In this document: piece after piece, positions 15,579-25,424 of the stretch
Layout: every line of letters starts with the position of its first letter
Numbering within the stretch: the first letter of the stretch is position 1
DNA from: Gammaproteobacteria bacterium
GTDB lineage: Bacteria; Pseudomonadota; Gammaproteobacteria; JAADHQ01
Direction of reading: 5' to 3'
Assembly: GCA_013151795.1 (NCBI GenBank)
Contig: JAADHQ010000094.1
Span: 1-34,903, forward strand
Length of the DNA stretch: 34,903 nt
Made by a program: the position numbers and the translations under genes
The notes under the pieces: model-generated
What the model was told of the DNA's origin: nothing
The model's database searches: none
Seen by the model: only the letters and a program-made list of their open reading frames with translations

Positions 15579-17517
15579 TATTTACCTCTTGTTCTTTATT
15601 TTCCGGTAACTCATGTTTTACGCCTGCAATGGGCAAAATAATTTCAACGCGCACACCACCTTCAGGTCTGTTATCTAATACAATACTGCCGTTATGTTTT
15701 CTTATGATGCCATAGCTAACAGATAAACCAAGACCAGTGCCAGCACCTTCAGGTTTGGTCGTAAAAAACGGGCTGAATGCCCGTGCAATATTTTCATCGG
15801 AGATACCATTACCATTATCCAGTATTTCAGCAATAATTCGTCCTTCTACTCTCTTTGCGCGTAACGTTATATTTGACCCTGGTTCAGAAGCATGCAATGC
15901 ATTTACCACTACATTTACCAGCACCTGCTGTAACTGACCTGCATCTCCTTCCATTATCAGGGGCGACTCAACATCAAGAATAATCTCTACGTTTGATGTG
16001 CGTGCCCTGTGCTCAAATATCGCAGCCGTTTCCTTTATCAATTTAGAAAAATCAAATTCTTCATATTTAGGTTTATTCTCACGTGCAAAATTCAGTACGC
16101 CTTGTACGATTTGGGCGCAACGTGTGCCTTCATTCTGCAGTGCCTTAAGATCGTCTTTAATTTGCTTTTCTTCAACCGGGATACTTTGGTCTACCAATGA
16201 AGCAAGAGACATAATATTCATCAACGGATTATTTATTTCATGTCCAATGCCTGCAGCCATTTGCCCTACTGCTGCGAGCCTTTCAGCCTGTCTTGCTGAT
16301 ATTTCAGCTTTTATACGTTGTTTTTGTACTTTCTCAAGACGTTTCGTAAGATAATTAAATGCCTTTCCTGCTAATCCTATTTCATCTTTACGATCATCGC
16401 TGTAGTGTGCTTTACGATCACCATCTGCATATCGGGTAATTATCTGCGCAAGGTCGTGTACCGGTTCAGCCAACCGTGTCGCTACCCATCTTGCGATAAA
16501 CAGGCTTACAATAACAACGATAAGCATTAGATATACAATCCAGTTTCTTAGGCCGGAAATCGGCTCAAGAATACTTTCCCTGTCCATTTTAATAACAAGC
16601 AACCATTGTGTTTCACGGTCCGTATAGGGAGAAAATTTTGCATAATAGTATAATTTATCTTTACTGGGTGACACGACTCCATGGTTACTACTGGCTTTGA
16701 CATTTTTCCAGTCGTCAGCTGATATTTCATTTGTAAACCGGTGCTCTGTTCCTAGTTGGTTAGCAAAACGCATGTCTGTATTTTCATGATATAAATATAT
16801 CCCGTCACGTTCTGCATCGTTATTAATTTCTACAATATAGGCTTCACCCGGGTGTCCTCCTAATGCTGCCTGAACAGCGTCATCAACACGTCTACCCCAC
16901 ATATTGACAATGAGCAACCCAAATGGCGAATCAAGTTCATCTCGTATGGGTACTGTATAACGTACCATTGACGGACAAAAATCGACCTCCCCTGATACCT
17001 TGCCACGCTCGAAATTAGAGACTGAAATCTCTTCGTCAGTTTTTATAGCCCATTTGAAAAAGGGTTTATAAGATATGTCTTCAACATAACGACGGCCATC
17101 AGGAAACTGATTTTGATTTGGGATTAACCGACCTTCCTTTATCTTGACAAGGGTTTTACCTTTCAGGTCCGTGAATCTGATCGCCTGGATACTGGGTACA
17201 GTAGACTGATAATTTAAAAAAAATGCCATCAAATCAACAGCGCGTTCTTCATAGGTTGAAGCATCGCTTTTATCTACTGCCGCATGAGCAAACTCTTGAA
17301 CGACCGGAACTTTTGCCAAACCACGGACAAGTGATTTCTGATTATCCATCAAGGTGGCTATTTCCAGAGAAAGGTTACCCAGGGTTTTATGAATTTCTTT
17401 ACTGGTACTGGCTTCAAGGTCACTTTCTATGCGGCCAACCACACCAAACAGCAAGAACAGCAATGGAACCATTGCCATCAGACCTAACACTAAAAACAAT
17501 TTTTGTCTTAGCTGCAT
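15568..17517 (-). CDS. Membrane sensor histidine kinase with a Cache-like sensor domain
   Basis: From the ATG at 17517 it has 649 residues: membrane segment 1 (about 8-28), a large periplasmic domain of about 290 residues resembling double-Cache sensors, membrane segment 2 (about 325-345), HAMP (about 346-397), HisKA with His426 in GIGHEINNP, and an ATPase domain with N-box LVNVVVNALHAS, DNGNGI, FSPFFTTKP and GTGLGLS. The kinase core is complete. An in-frame GTG at 17556 could extend it by 13 codons; neither start has a clear ribosome-binding site, and the ATG lies inside a perfect dyad. Partner of the regulator encoded just downstream, with overlapping ends. The ligand cannot be predicted. 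It lies about 60 bp after DUF2818 and no terminator intervenes, so read-through from nuo is possible. Confidence 0.93.
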   Translation of the reverse strand: MQLRQKLFLVLGLMAMVPLLFLLFGVVGRIESDLEASTSKEIHKTLGNLSLEIATLMDNQKSLVRGLAKVPVVQEFAHAAVDKSDASTYEERAVDLMAFFLNYQSTVPSIQAIRFTDLKGKTLVKIKEGRLIPNQNQFPDGRRYVEDISYKPFFKWAIKTDEEISVSNFERGKVSGEVDFCPSMVRYTVPIRDELDSPFGLLIVNMWGRRVDDAVQAALGGHPGEAYIVEINNDAERDGIYLYHENTDMRFANQLGTEHRFTNEISADDWKNVKASSNHGVVSPSKDKLYYYAKFSPYTDRETQWLLVIKMDRESILEPISGLRNWIVYLMLIVVIVSLFIARWVATRLAEPVHDLAQIITRYADGDRKAHYSDDRKDEIGLAGKAFNYLTKRLEKVQKQRIKAEISARQAERLAAVGQMAAGIGHEINNPLMNIMSLASLVDQSIPVEEKQIKDDLKALQNEGTRCAQIVQGVLNFARENKPKYEEFDFSKLIKETAAIFEHRARTSNVEIILDVESPLIMEGDAGQLQQVLVNVVVNALHASEPGSNITLRAKRVEGRIIAEILDNGNGISDENIARAFSPFFTTKPEGAGTGLGLSVSYGIIRKHNGSIVLDNRPEGGVRVEIILPIAGVKHELPENKEQEVNNAN

Positions 17518-17535
17518 GTTAAATAGTTTAACATG
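17515..17535. promoter_or_regulatory. Perfect dyad covering the kinase start codon
   Basis: CATGTTAAA, three central bases, then TTTAACATG form a perfect 9-bp inverted repeat that includes the likely ATG of the kinase gene. Next to it, TGCAT-A-ATGCA (17542-17552) is a second perfect dyad. There is no T run, so neither is a terminator. They could be an operator or an RNA hairpin that hides the start. Confidence 0.45.
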
Positions 17536-17580
17536 GGGAATTGCATAATGCACCACTATGCAGAGGTAACGTACTATTGA

Positions 17581-17889
17581 CTAGATTTTATGTTTTAACA
17601 GGATACTTTTAAAAAGGAAGGTATACAAAAAACCGGGGAGTGAGAAAACAATAAACAGACAAAAGGTAATAACATAAAACTCCCAGCTCTGCGGGTGTAA
17701 TTGCCCTGCCGTTTTAAACTCAAAGCCCATCGCCAGTGCACCAATTATCAGGTACATGAAAATGATTTCAAGCAACCTTATCTTTAAAGGCTTTTTGGTT
17801 TTTAAAGCCATAAAAAAAAGGAATTTCTCACTAAACCATGTCAGGTTTGCGGCGATCAATGCCAGTAGCAATATCAGTATCAGGTTCAT
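17581..17889 (-). CDS. DUF2818 family membrane protein
   Basis: A 102-residue, very hydrophobic protein with about three membrane segments: residues 2-22, 41-60 and 71-93. It matches the DUF2818 family pattern: LLALIAANLTWFSEKFLFF near the start, KIRLLEIIFMYLIIGAL, and the signature HPQSWEFYVITFCLFIVF followed by PGF. DUF2818 genes are known mainly as the gene right after nuoN in beta- and gammaproteobacteria, and here it lies 22 bp beyond nuoN in the same direction. Its function is unknown; a role in complex I assembly or stability is suggested only by location. It is probably the last gene of the nuo transcript. Confidence 0.85.
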   Translation of the reverse strand: MNLILILLLALIAANLTWFSEKFLFFMALKTKKPLKIRLLEIIFMYLIIGALAMGFEFKTAGQLHPQSWEFYVITFCLFIVFSLPGFLYTFLFKSILLKHKI

Positions 17890-17911
17890 ACTAATAATAC
17901 AGCCTGAGTAT

Positions 17912-19366
17912 CTAGTTGATTACTGACTGACAAACAGCCACCAACGCACCAGGAAAGAGCCCCAGTACCAGCATTAACAATCCGTTTGTTGAAATAACAA
18001 ATTGCATGTCAACTGCCGCTTTAATCGGCGCTTTATCTACTGCTTTGTCAAAGTACATCAATTTTATGATCCTGATGTAGTAATAGGCTCCTATAACCGA
18101 GAACAGAACAGCTGATATTGCCAGCCACGCCATATCAACATCCAGAACCGCCTTGATGACCCATAATTTAGCAAAGAAACCAACGGTCGGTGGCACACCA
18201 GCCATAGAGAACATGATCAGTAACATCATGAACGCATACCAGCGGCTCCGTTCATTCAGGCCTTTGAAGTCTTCCAGTTTGTCTGCTTCAAAGCCTGAGC
18301 GACTCAATAAAATAATCATGCCGAAAGCACCAATTGAAGTCAGCGCATAAATCAGTACATAAAACATGGATGCGGAATAACCATCTTCATTCCCTGCGAT
18401 GATACCTAACAGTAAAAATCCTACATGCGATATGGTCGAATATGCCAACATACGTTTCATGTTTGTCTGGGCAATAGCAATAATGTTACCAACGGCAAGC
18501 GATAATACTGCCAGTGCCGTTAACATCATTTGCCAGTCTGCAACCAGAGGCTGCATACCTTCAACGAGAATTCGCATAATCATGGCAAATGCTGCGAGCT
18601 TGGGTGCTGCACCAAGATAGAGAGTAACCGGGGTTTGCGCGCCTTCGTATATGTCAGGTACCCACATATGAAATGGCACGGCACCCAATTTAAAGGCCAG
18701 ACCCACCACAATAAACACAAGCCCAAAGCTAAGCACGATATTAATCTTGCCATCTTCGGAAATACCATTTTCATTTATGTAGCTGCCTATCTCGGCTATA
18801 TCAAGGCTACCGGTTGCGCCGTATATCATCGACATACCATAAAGCAGCATGCCTGATGCAATGGCACCTAGTACAAAATATTTCATTGCAGCTTCGGCAG
18901 ATGCTTCAGAATCCCGATTAAGTGCAACCATGGTATACAAAGACAGTGAAAGTAATTCCAGCCCCAGATAAATTGTCAGGAAGCTGTGCGCTGACACCAT
19001 GATCATCATACCCAGCACACCAAATAAACCGAGTGCGTAGAACTCACCCTTGAACTGTTGGCGGTCACGCAGATAATCACGTGAATACAAGAAGACAACC
19101 GCAGTAATTATGTAGATAAAGATTTTCAGGATATCGCCCATTTCGTCGCGAATAAATGATCCTGTAAAGCTGATTTCAGAAACAATGCCTGCCTGATAAT
19201 AAGTAATTACAACCGCACCCAACAAAGTAAGTTGTGCCAACAAGTAGGTAAACACGCGATTTTTTTCATTTAGAAAGAGGTCAACAATCAACACCAGGCA
19301 GGTCATACCCAGCAGAAACATCTCAGGCAACGCAAGCGCAAAATTAGGTAATTCAAAATCATTCAT
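17912..19366 (-). CDS. nuoN: NADH-quinone oxidoreductase subunit N
   Basis: An antiporter-like membrane subunit of complex I, one of three proton-channel proteins. It has 484 residues (485 in E. coli) and about 14 membrane helices. The core signature [18 protein letters not shown] is followed by [16 protein letters not shown], which holds a conserved Lys of the proton path, and [19 protein letters not shown] is the other family hallmark. It lies 42 bp after nuoM and 22 bp before DUF2818. Confidence 0.98.
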   Translation of the reverse strand: MNDFELPNFALALPEMFLLGMTCLVLIVDLFLNEKNRVFTYLLAQLTLLGAVVITYYQAGIVSEISFTGSFIRDEMGDILKIFIYIITAVVFLYSRDYLRDRQQFKGEFYALGLFGVLGMMIMVSAHSFLTIYLGLELLSLSLYTMVALNRDSEASAEAAMKYFVLGAIASGMLLYGMSMIYGATGSLDIAEIGSYINENGISEDGKINIVLSFGLVFIVVGLAFKLGAVPFHMWVPDIYEGAQTPVTLYLGAAPKLAAFAMIMRILVEGMQPLVADWQMMLTALAVLSLAVGNIIAIAQTNMKRMLAYSTISHVGFLLLGIIAGNEDGYSASMFYVLIYALTSIGAFGMIILLSRSGFEADKLEDFKGLNERSRWYAFMMLLIMFSMAGVPPTVGFFAKLWVIKAVLDVDMAWLAISAVLFSVIGAYYYIRIIKLMYFDKAVDKAPIKAAVDMQFVISTNGLLMLVLGLFPGALVAVCQSVIN

Positions 19367-19408
19367 AATTAATTCGACCTCAGTACACTACTCGCGTGTT
19401 ACTAACCC

Positions 19409-20914
19409 TTATAGTTTGGAAACAGAAATATGTTGTAATAAATGATTAACAGATGAATGCAATATTTCCGTTAATGGCGCTGGATATAAACCAAAAAATA
19501 ACACTGCAGAAGCCAGCACGCCAAGAATAAAGAATTCACGGGCATTTAAATCTTCGAGCGCTTCCACTTTTTCATTTGCAACTTCACCGTAAACAACCCG
19601 TTTCACCATCCATAATGTGTAGGCTGCTCCTAATATCAACGTGGTTGCTGCCAGGAATGCTATCCAGAAATTAGCCTTAAAACTATTAAGAATAACCATG
19701 AACTCGCCAACAAAGCCGGATGTACCTGGTAACCCGGCATTTGCCATAGCGAAGAACACCATAAATGCTGCAAATATTGGCATAGTGTTAGCTACACCAC
19801 CATAATCACCCATCTCACGGCTATGCATACGATCATACAAAACGCCCACACAAAGGAACATGGCTGCAGATATGAAACCGTGCGAAATCATCTGCACGAT
19901 ACCGCCTTCCACACCCATGGCTGCGCCATTTGCACTGCCGGTATTTTCAATAATCATGAAGACTAAAAAGAAGCCTAACGTTACAAAACCCATGTGCGCA
20001 ATAGATGAATAGGCAATAAGTTTTTTCATGTCTTTCTGTGCAAGTGCTACAAACCCGATGTATACAATTGCGATCAGTGACAATGTAATAATCAACCAGT
20101 CCAGTGTACTACTGGCATCAGGGGTTATCGGCAAACTGAACCTCAGGAAACCATAACCACCTATCTTGAGCATGATGGCTGCCAGTATGACAGAGCCTCC
20201 GGTTGGAGCCTCAACGTGCGCATCTGGCAACCATGTGTGTACAGGCCACATAGGAACCTTTACCGCAAAGGCCAGTAAGAATGCGAGGAAGATATAAATC
20301 TGTTCGGTTATTGTCAGTGGCAATGTATGAAATGCGAGTATTGAGAAACTGTCTTCTTTCAAACCCATATAAATCAGGGCTACCAACATAAGAACCGAAC
20401 CGAGGAAAGTATATAAAAAGAACTTGATCGTTGCATAAACACGATTAGGCCCACCCCATACTCCGATGATAAGGAACATAGGTATCAACATTGCTTCCCA
20501 GAACACATAAAACAAAATTGCATCCATCGAAGAGAAAACACCTATCATGACGCCTTCCATAATCAGGAATGCGGCCATATATTGGTCAGGTTTTTTCTTA
20601 ATAACTTCCCAGGCTGACAGGATAACCAATACTGTTGTAAAACTCGTTAAAATAATCAACGGCATGGATATACCATCAACACCTAGCTGGTAATTAATAT
20701 TAAAAGCAGGAATCCATGCATGTAGCTCAGTAAACTGCATGGCTGCGGTTGTCATATCAAATTGCGTATAAAGCGTGAAACTAAACAGGAATGTTGCAAC
20801 AGCCACGATGAGTGAAAGAATCCGCGCTCTTTTTTCACCCGCAGCCAGCACAACCAGGCCACCTATAATAGGCAACCAGATCAGTGTACTTAATATGTCT
20901 AAACCAAATAACAT
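19409..20914 (-). CDS. nuoM: NADH-quinone oxidoreductase subunit M
   Basis: A second antiporter-like subunit of the complex I membrane arm. It has 501 residues (509 in E. coli), about 14 helices. Core motif: FAVKVPMWPVHTWLPDAHVE then APTGGSVILAAIMLKIGGYG, with the conserved channel lysines; MKKLIAYSSIAHMGFVTLG follows. A glutamate in helix 5 (VFWEAMLIPMFLIIG) is the conserved charged residue of this family. AAGGA lies six bases before the ATG. It starts 21 bp after nuoL. Confidence 0.98.
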   Translation of the reverse strand: MLFGLDILSTLIWLPIIGGLVVLAAGEKRARILSLIVAVATFLFSFTLYTQFDMTTAAMQFTELHAWIPAFNINYQLGVDGISMPLIILTSFTTVLVILSAWEVIKKKPDQYMAAFLIMEGVMIGVFSSMDAILFYVFWEAMLIPMFLIIGVWGGPNRVYATIKFFLYTFLGSVLMLVALIYMGLKEDSFSILAFHTLPLTITEQIYIFLAFLLAFAVKVPMWPVHTWLPDAHVEAPTGGSVILAAIMLKIGGYGFLRFSLPITPDASSTLDWLIITLSLIAIVYIGFVALAQKDMKKLIAYSSIAHMGFVTLGFFLVFMIIENTGSANGAAMGVEGGIVQMISHGFISAAMFLCVGVLYDRMHSREMGDYGGVANTMPIFAAFMVFFAMANAGLPGTSGFVGEFMVILNSFKANFWIAFLAATTLILGAAYTLWMVKRVVYGEVANEKVEALEDLNAREFFILGVLASAVLFFGLYPAPLTEILHSSVNHLLQHISVSKL

Positions 20915-20935
20915 TGAATATCCTTTACCGCTTTA

Positions 20936-22900
20936 TTATCTAAATACTACCCATGTCAGTAATAACAACAGGCCGAAAATCATTGTAAATGCATAGTGAT
21001 ATAAATAACCTGTTTGAATTTTTCGAACGACACCCGAGAACCAGCCAATAGTTTTAGCCGAACCGTTTACAATCAAGCCATCAATCAATTTTGTATCGCC
21101 GAAACGGAAGAACAGACCACCGATCATACGACTACCGCCGGCAAAAACAATTTCATTAAATTTGTCAAAATAATATTTATTCTCGAGCAGCTTATAAATG
21201 AATGATAATTTTTGCTGGATCACAGCAGGAATATCAGGGCGTTTCATATAAAGGAACCAGGCAGTAAATACGCCCGCTGCTGCGAGATATACAGGGAAGT
21301 CAGACAAAGAATGCAAAATCAAACCACCCCAGCTACTGAAGTGATGCGCGACTTCTGATGAAATCATGTGCGCATCGGCAACATAGATTGCACTACCAAA
21401 GAAACCACCGAAAGCCATTTGGTCTACATAAATAGCACCGATCACAACTGACGGGATAGCCAGCGCTATAAGAGGCCATGTAACAACCCGTGAACATTCA
21501 TGTAAATGCTCTCGCGTGTGATCATCCATTCTTTCTTTACCATGAAATACCAGGAAGTACATACGGAAGCTATACAATGCCGTAATAAACACGCCGGCTA
21601 ACACTGCGAAATAGGCATAACCTGAACCTGGCAAGGAAGACTCACCAACAGCGCTGATGATTGCATCTTTGGAATAGAACCCTGCGAAACCCGGTGTACC
21701 AATCAGTGCCAATGACCCTATCAATGAAGTAATCCAGGTGATGGGCATGTATTTTCTTAATCCGCCCATTTTTCGCATATCCTGCTCATGGTGCATGGCT
21801 ATAATGACTGAGCCGGCAGCAAGGAATAATAATGCCTTGAAAAAAGCATGCGTCATTAAGTGAAACACGCCAACTGAATAGGCAGACACACCGAGTGCAA
21901 CTGTCATATAACCAAGCTGAGACAGTGTGGAATAAGCAACAACGCGTTTGATATCGTTCTGAATCAGACCCAGAAGGCCCATAAATAGTGCCGTCGTTGC
22001 ACCAATAACCAGAACAAATGTCAGTGCCGTTTCAGATAATTCAAATAAAGGCGACATACGTGCAACCATGTAGATACCGGCTGTTACCATGGTGGCAGCA
22101 TGGATTAATGCTGAAATAGGCGTTGGGCCTTCCATCGAATCGGGCAACCAGACATGTAATGGAACCTGGGCTGATTTACCCATTGCGCCAATAAATAACA
22201 AGATACAAATAACTGTTATTACAGACCATTCATAACCTGCAAATATCTGTATCGTCTGTCCACTCATAGCAGGCGCTTGCTTGAATACTTCTGCATAATC
22301 AAGGCTACCTGAATATGCCACTATTGCTGCTATGCCAAGCAAAAAACCGAAATCCCCGACACGATTAACCAGAAACGCCTTGAGGTTTGCATAAATTGCA
22401 GTAGGACGTGTATACCAGAAACCGATCAGTAAGTAAGAAACCAGACCAACAGCTTCCCATCCAAAGAATAATTGCAGGAAGTTATTCGACATAACCAGCA
22501 TCAACATCGAGAACGTAAATAATGCGATGTAACTGAAGAACCGTTGATAACCCGGGTCATCACGCATATAACCGATGGTATAAATATGCACCATTAACGA
22601 CACGAAGGTGACAACGATCAACATCATTGCTGTTAGCTTATCTACAAGAAAGCCAATTTCAAAGTTTATGCCGTTACTTATCATCCACGTATAAACCGTA
22701 CCATTATAGGCAGGTGCTTCGTTGATAACGATATGGTTGAAAACAATCAATGACAAGAAAAATGCTATACCAACCCCGGCGATCGTAACAACATGTGATG
22801 CAGTTCTGCCAATTTTTCGGCCAAACAAGCCTGCCACTATTGCACCAAACAAGGGTGCCAATGGAATCGCCAGATAAATGTTTTGCATATTATCAATCAC
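20936..22900 (-). CDS. nuoL: NADH-quinone oxidoreductase subunit L
   Basis: The distal antiporter-like subunit, carrying the long lateral helix that lies along the membrane arm. The 654 residues are longer than E. coli NuoL (613). Core motif: GKSAQVPLHVWLPDSMEGPT then PISALIHAATMVTAGIYMVA; the KRVVAYSTLSQLGYMTVALG block follows. The last 120 residues hold the amphipathic lateral helix and a final membrane anchor (YAFTMIFGLLLLLTWVVF). The GTG at 22900 has AAAGG eight bases upstream and is preferred; an ATG four codons later (22888) is the alternative. It begins 4 bp after nuoK. Confidence 0.97.
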   Translation of the reverse strand: MIDNMQNIYLAIPLAPLFGAIVAGLFGRKIGRTASHVVTIAGVGIAFFLSLIVFNHIVINEAPAYNGTVYTWMISNGINFEIGFLVDKLTAMMLIVVTFVSLMVHIYTIGYMRDDPGYQRFFSYIALFTFSMLMLVMSNNFLQLFFGWEAVGLVSYLLIGFWYTRPTAIYANLKAFLVNRVGDFGFLLGIAAIVAYSGSLDYAEVFKQAPAMSGQTIQIFAGYEWSVITVICILLFIGAMGKSAQVPLHVWLPDSMEGPTPISALIHAATMVTAGIYMVARMSPLFELSETALTFVLVIGATTALFMGLLGLIQNDIKRVVAYSTLSQLGYMTVALGVSAYSVGVFHLMTHAFFKALLFLAAGSVIIAMHHEQDMRKMGGLRKYMPITWITSLIGSLALIGTPGFAGFYSKDAIISAVGESSLPGSGYAYFAVLAGVFITALYSFRMYFLVFHGKERMDDHTREHLHECSRVVTWPLIALAIPSVVIGAIYVDQMAFGGFFGSAIYVADAHMISSEVAHHFSSWGGLILHSLSDFPVYLAAAGVFTAWFLYMKRPDIPAVIQQKLSFIYKLLENKYYFDKFNEIVFAGGSRMIGGLFFRFGDTKLIDGLIVNGSAKTIGWFSGVVRKIQTGYLYHYAFTMIFGLLLLLTWVVFR

Positions 22901-22904
22901 GTTC

Positions 22905-23210
22905 TTAACCTTTCATTGAATCCATATCATCAACATTGATGGATTGTTTACTACGATACAAAACAACCAGAATAGCCAGACCTATAGCCGCCTCTGCCGC
23001 CGCAACAGTTAATATAAAAAACACGAATACTTGCCCGGCTATATCACCCATGAATGCTGAAAAAGCTACGAAGTTGATATTAACGGATAACAACATCAGC
23101 TCTATCGACATTAACAGGATAATGACATTTTTACGGTTCAGGAATATCCCCGCCAGAGACAGACAAAACAGAATAGCAGAAACAATCAAATAATCAGACA
23201 AGGTAATCAT
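22905..23210 (-). CDS. nuoK: NADH-quinone oxidoreductase subunit K
   Basis: A small membrane subunit with three helices. Its 101 residues are about the normal length. Conserved membrane glutamates of the central proton path are seen in [14 protein letters not shown] and [14 protein letters not shown]. The start overlaps the nuoJ stop by 4 bp (ATGA), so translation is coupled. Confidence 0.97.
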   Translation of the reverse strand: MITLSDYLIVSAILFCLSLAGIFLNRKNVIILLMSIELMLLSVNINFVAFSAFMGDIAGQVFVFFILTVAAAEAAIGLAILVVLYRSKQSINVDDMDSMKG

Positions 23211-23812
23211 GATTGCCTATCCTCTGTTTTCATTTTAACAATACGAAGACGGTCTGCCTTTTTAACCAACACTTGTTCAGATGGATTCTGGAATTTTGTG
23301 TTTGGCCGTTTACGCATTGATAATGCAATAGCAGCAACAATGCCTACCAGCAGTAAAACAGCTGCGATTTCAAACGATAATAAATAATCTGTGTATAACA
23401 CCCGTCCTATTGATTCTGTGTTTTTATATTCAACTCCGTGCCTTACTAATGCCGGCACTTTGTCAGGGCCGAAGTTGGCTACTATAACCAGACCCATTTC
23501 AATCGCGCTGATTACAGCAACGGCAACACCAATTGGTAAATATTTAATAAATCCTTCACGCATGGAATCAACATTTATATTTAGCATCATAACCACGAAC
23601 AGGAATAAAACCATCACAGCCCCTACATATACGAGCACCAGGGTAATTGCCAAAAATTCAGCTTCCAGTAATATCCATAGTGCAGCACTGGAAAAGAAAA
23701 CCAACACCAGCGACAAGGCTGAATGAACCGGGTTACGGGCTGTAATAACTCTTAATGCAGCCAGAATTAATATGCCCGCAAAAAGATAAAACATGAATTT
23801 TTCAAATGTCAT
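23207..23812 (-). CDS. nuoJ: NADH-quinone oxidoreductase subunit J
   Basis: A five-helix membrane subunit next to the quinone site; its third helix changes shape during turnover in well-studied complexes. The 201 residues are close to E. coli NuoJ (184). Family marks: [40 protein letters not shown] and [12 protein letters not shown]. The C-terminal tail is basic and variable. It follows nuoI by 21 bp and overlaps nuoK by 4 bp. Confidence 0.97.
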   Translation of the reverse strand: MTFEKFMFYLFAGILILAALRVITARNPVHSALSLVLVFFSSAALWILLEAEFLAITLVLVYVGAVMVLFLFVVMMLNINVDSMREGFIKYLPIGVAVAVISAIEMGLVIVANFGPDKVPALVRHGVEYKNTESIGRVLYTDYLLSFEIAAVLLLVGIVAAIALSMRKRPNTKFQNPSEQVLVKKADRLRIVKMKTEDRQS

Positions 23813-23833
23813 AATCTCTATCGCCTGTTACGC

Positions 23834-24325
23834 TTAACGGTAAGCAGCATCGGCTGCTCTGTCTTCTGCAATCTGTGATTCAAACCGATCACCTGTTGCC
23901 AGTAATTTATCTTTAGTCATAATTTGCTCGCCACGTTCTTCAAAGTGATACTCAAAATGTCGCGTTTCAACAATTGAATCGACCGGGCATGCTTCTTCAC
24001 AAAACCCGCAAAATATACATTTAAACAGGTCAATGTCATAACGGGTTGTACGTCGACTACCATCTGCTCTTTCTTCAGAATCTATGGTTATTGCCAAAGC
24101 CGGGCATACGGCTTCGCATAATTTACACGCGATACAGCGTTCTTCACCATTCGGGTAACGGCGCAGTGCATGTAATCCACGGAAACGGGGAGACATAGGC
24201 GTTTTCTGTTCCGGGTATTGCACGGTAATTTTCTTTGCGAACATGTACCGACCCGTGAGTCTCAGGCCTTTTATTAGTTCCAGAAGGAAAAGACCATGAA
24301 ACGCATTTCTTAATGTCTTTATCAT
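23834..24325 (-). CDS. nuoI: NADH-quinone oxidoreductase subunit I (two 4Fe-4S clusters)
   Basis: Carries clusters N6a and N6b, which pass electrons from NuoG toward N2 in NuoB. Of 163 residues, Cys64, Cys67, Cys70 and Cys74 form the first CxxCxxCxxxCP motif and Cys103, Cys106, Cys109 and Cys113 the second. An amphipathic N-terminal helix (about 1-30) lies against the membrane. It overlaps nuoH by 4 bp, which suggests coupled translation. Confidence 0.98.
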   Translation of the reverse strand: MIKTLRNAFHGLFLLELIKGLRLTGRYMFAKKITVQYPEQKTPMSPRFRGLHALRRYPNGEERCIACKLCEAVCPALAITIDSEERADGSRRTTRYDIDLFKCIFCGFCEEACPVDSIVETRHFEYHFEERGEQIMTKDKLLATGDRFESQIAEDRAADAAYR

Positions 24326-25422
24326 GATGATGCCTCTACCCTTGATGTTATTTTGCTAAACAACATGTAAGCAACCACTATTCCTATCGTCGATAGACCC
24401 AGCGTGACATAAGAAATCTTGGCTGCAATCACGGCAGCTAATACCAGTATCCAGATTATTGTAATAGGGATGAACACTTTCCATCCCAGGCGCATGATCT
24501 GATCATAGCGATAACGTGGAAAAGTAGCCCGGAACCAGAGAAATACAAAAGCAAAAAATGCTGATTTAGCCAGGAACCAGACTATACTGGATTCACCCAA
24601 AAAGGTGTCGCCGATCACGGGGATGCCTTCAAAAGGTGATAACCATCCACCCATAAACATGAGAGCCGTCAGTACTGCGATCAAAATGATATTGGCATAT
24701 TCTGCAAGGAAGAAAACAGCAAACGCCATGCCGGAATATTCAACATGAAAACCAGCTACTATTTCTGACTCGCCTTCAGCTACATCGAAAGGGGCACGGT
24801 TGGTTTCAGCAACACCGGAAATAAAATAAACCAGGAATAATGGAAATAATGGCATCCAGTACCAATGCCATATGCCACCAGCCTGTTGTGTAACAATTTC
24901 ATGCAGATTAAGACTTGAGGCGGCCATCAATACCCCAACCAGTGCGAAGCCCATTGCAATTTCATAGGCAACAATTTGCGCAGCTGAACGCATGGCACCA
25001 AGAAAAGCATATTTGGAATTAGATGCCCAGCCAGCAACGATAATCCCATAAACGCCTAATGAGGTCATTGCCAGTATATATAAAAGACTGGCATCAATAT
25101 TTGATAACACCAGACCATCACTGAATGGCACAACCGCCCATGCAGCCAGTGACGGAGCAATGGTTAACATCGGCGCAATAATGAATAAAAATTTATTCGC
25201 CTTGCTCGGAATAATGATTTCTTTCATCAGCAGTTTCAACGCGTCTGCAATTGGCTGCAACCAGCCTTTTGGTCCAACCCTGTTTGGTCCGACACGGACT
25301 TGCATATAGCCGATCAACTTACGCTCAGCATAGGTAAGATATGCCACGCCTAACATTAGCGGTATGACGATTGCGAAAACCTTGAGAAAAATAATAACAA
25401 TGTAAATGACAAGTTCCAGCAT
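24322..25422 (-). CDS. nuoH: NADH-quinone oxidoreductase subunit H
   Basis: The membrane subunit that, with NuoB and NuoD, forms the quinone chamber. The 366 residues have about eight helices plus a C-terminal one. Conserved pieces are [34 protein letters not shown], the loop [20 protein letters not shown] with its acidic residues, and [17 protein letters not shown]. coli NuoH is 325 residues; the extra length is mainly in loops and the last helix. It starts 2 bp past nuoG and overlaps nuoI by 4 bp. Confidence 0.98.
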   Translation of the reverse strand: MLELVIYIVIIFLKVFAIVIPLMLGVAYLTYAERKLIGYMQVRVGPNRVGPKGWLQPIADALKLLMKEIIIPSKANKFLFIIAPMLTIAPSLAAWAVVPFSDGLVLSNIDASLLYILAMTSLGVYGIIVAGWASNSKYAFLGAMRSAAQIVAYEIAMGFALVGVLMAASSLNLHEIVTQQAGGIWHWYWMPLFPLFLVYFISGVAETNRAPFDVAEGESEIVAGFHVEYSGMAFAVFFLAEYANIILIAVLTALMFMGGWLSPFEGIPVIGDTFLGESSIVWFLAKSAFFAFVFLWFRATFPRYRYDQIMRLGWKVFIPITIIWILVLAAVIAAKISYVTLGLSTIGIVVAYMLFSKITSRVEASS

Positions 25423-25424
25423 GA

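Noticed and set aside
17515-17535. Dyad before the kinase gene as the nuo operon terminator
   Set aside because: No T run follows on either strand, and the stem is AT-rich.
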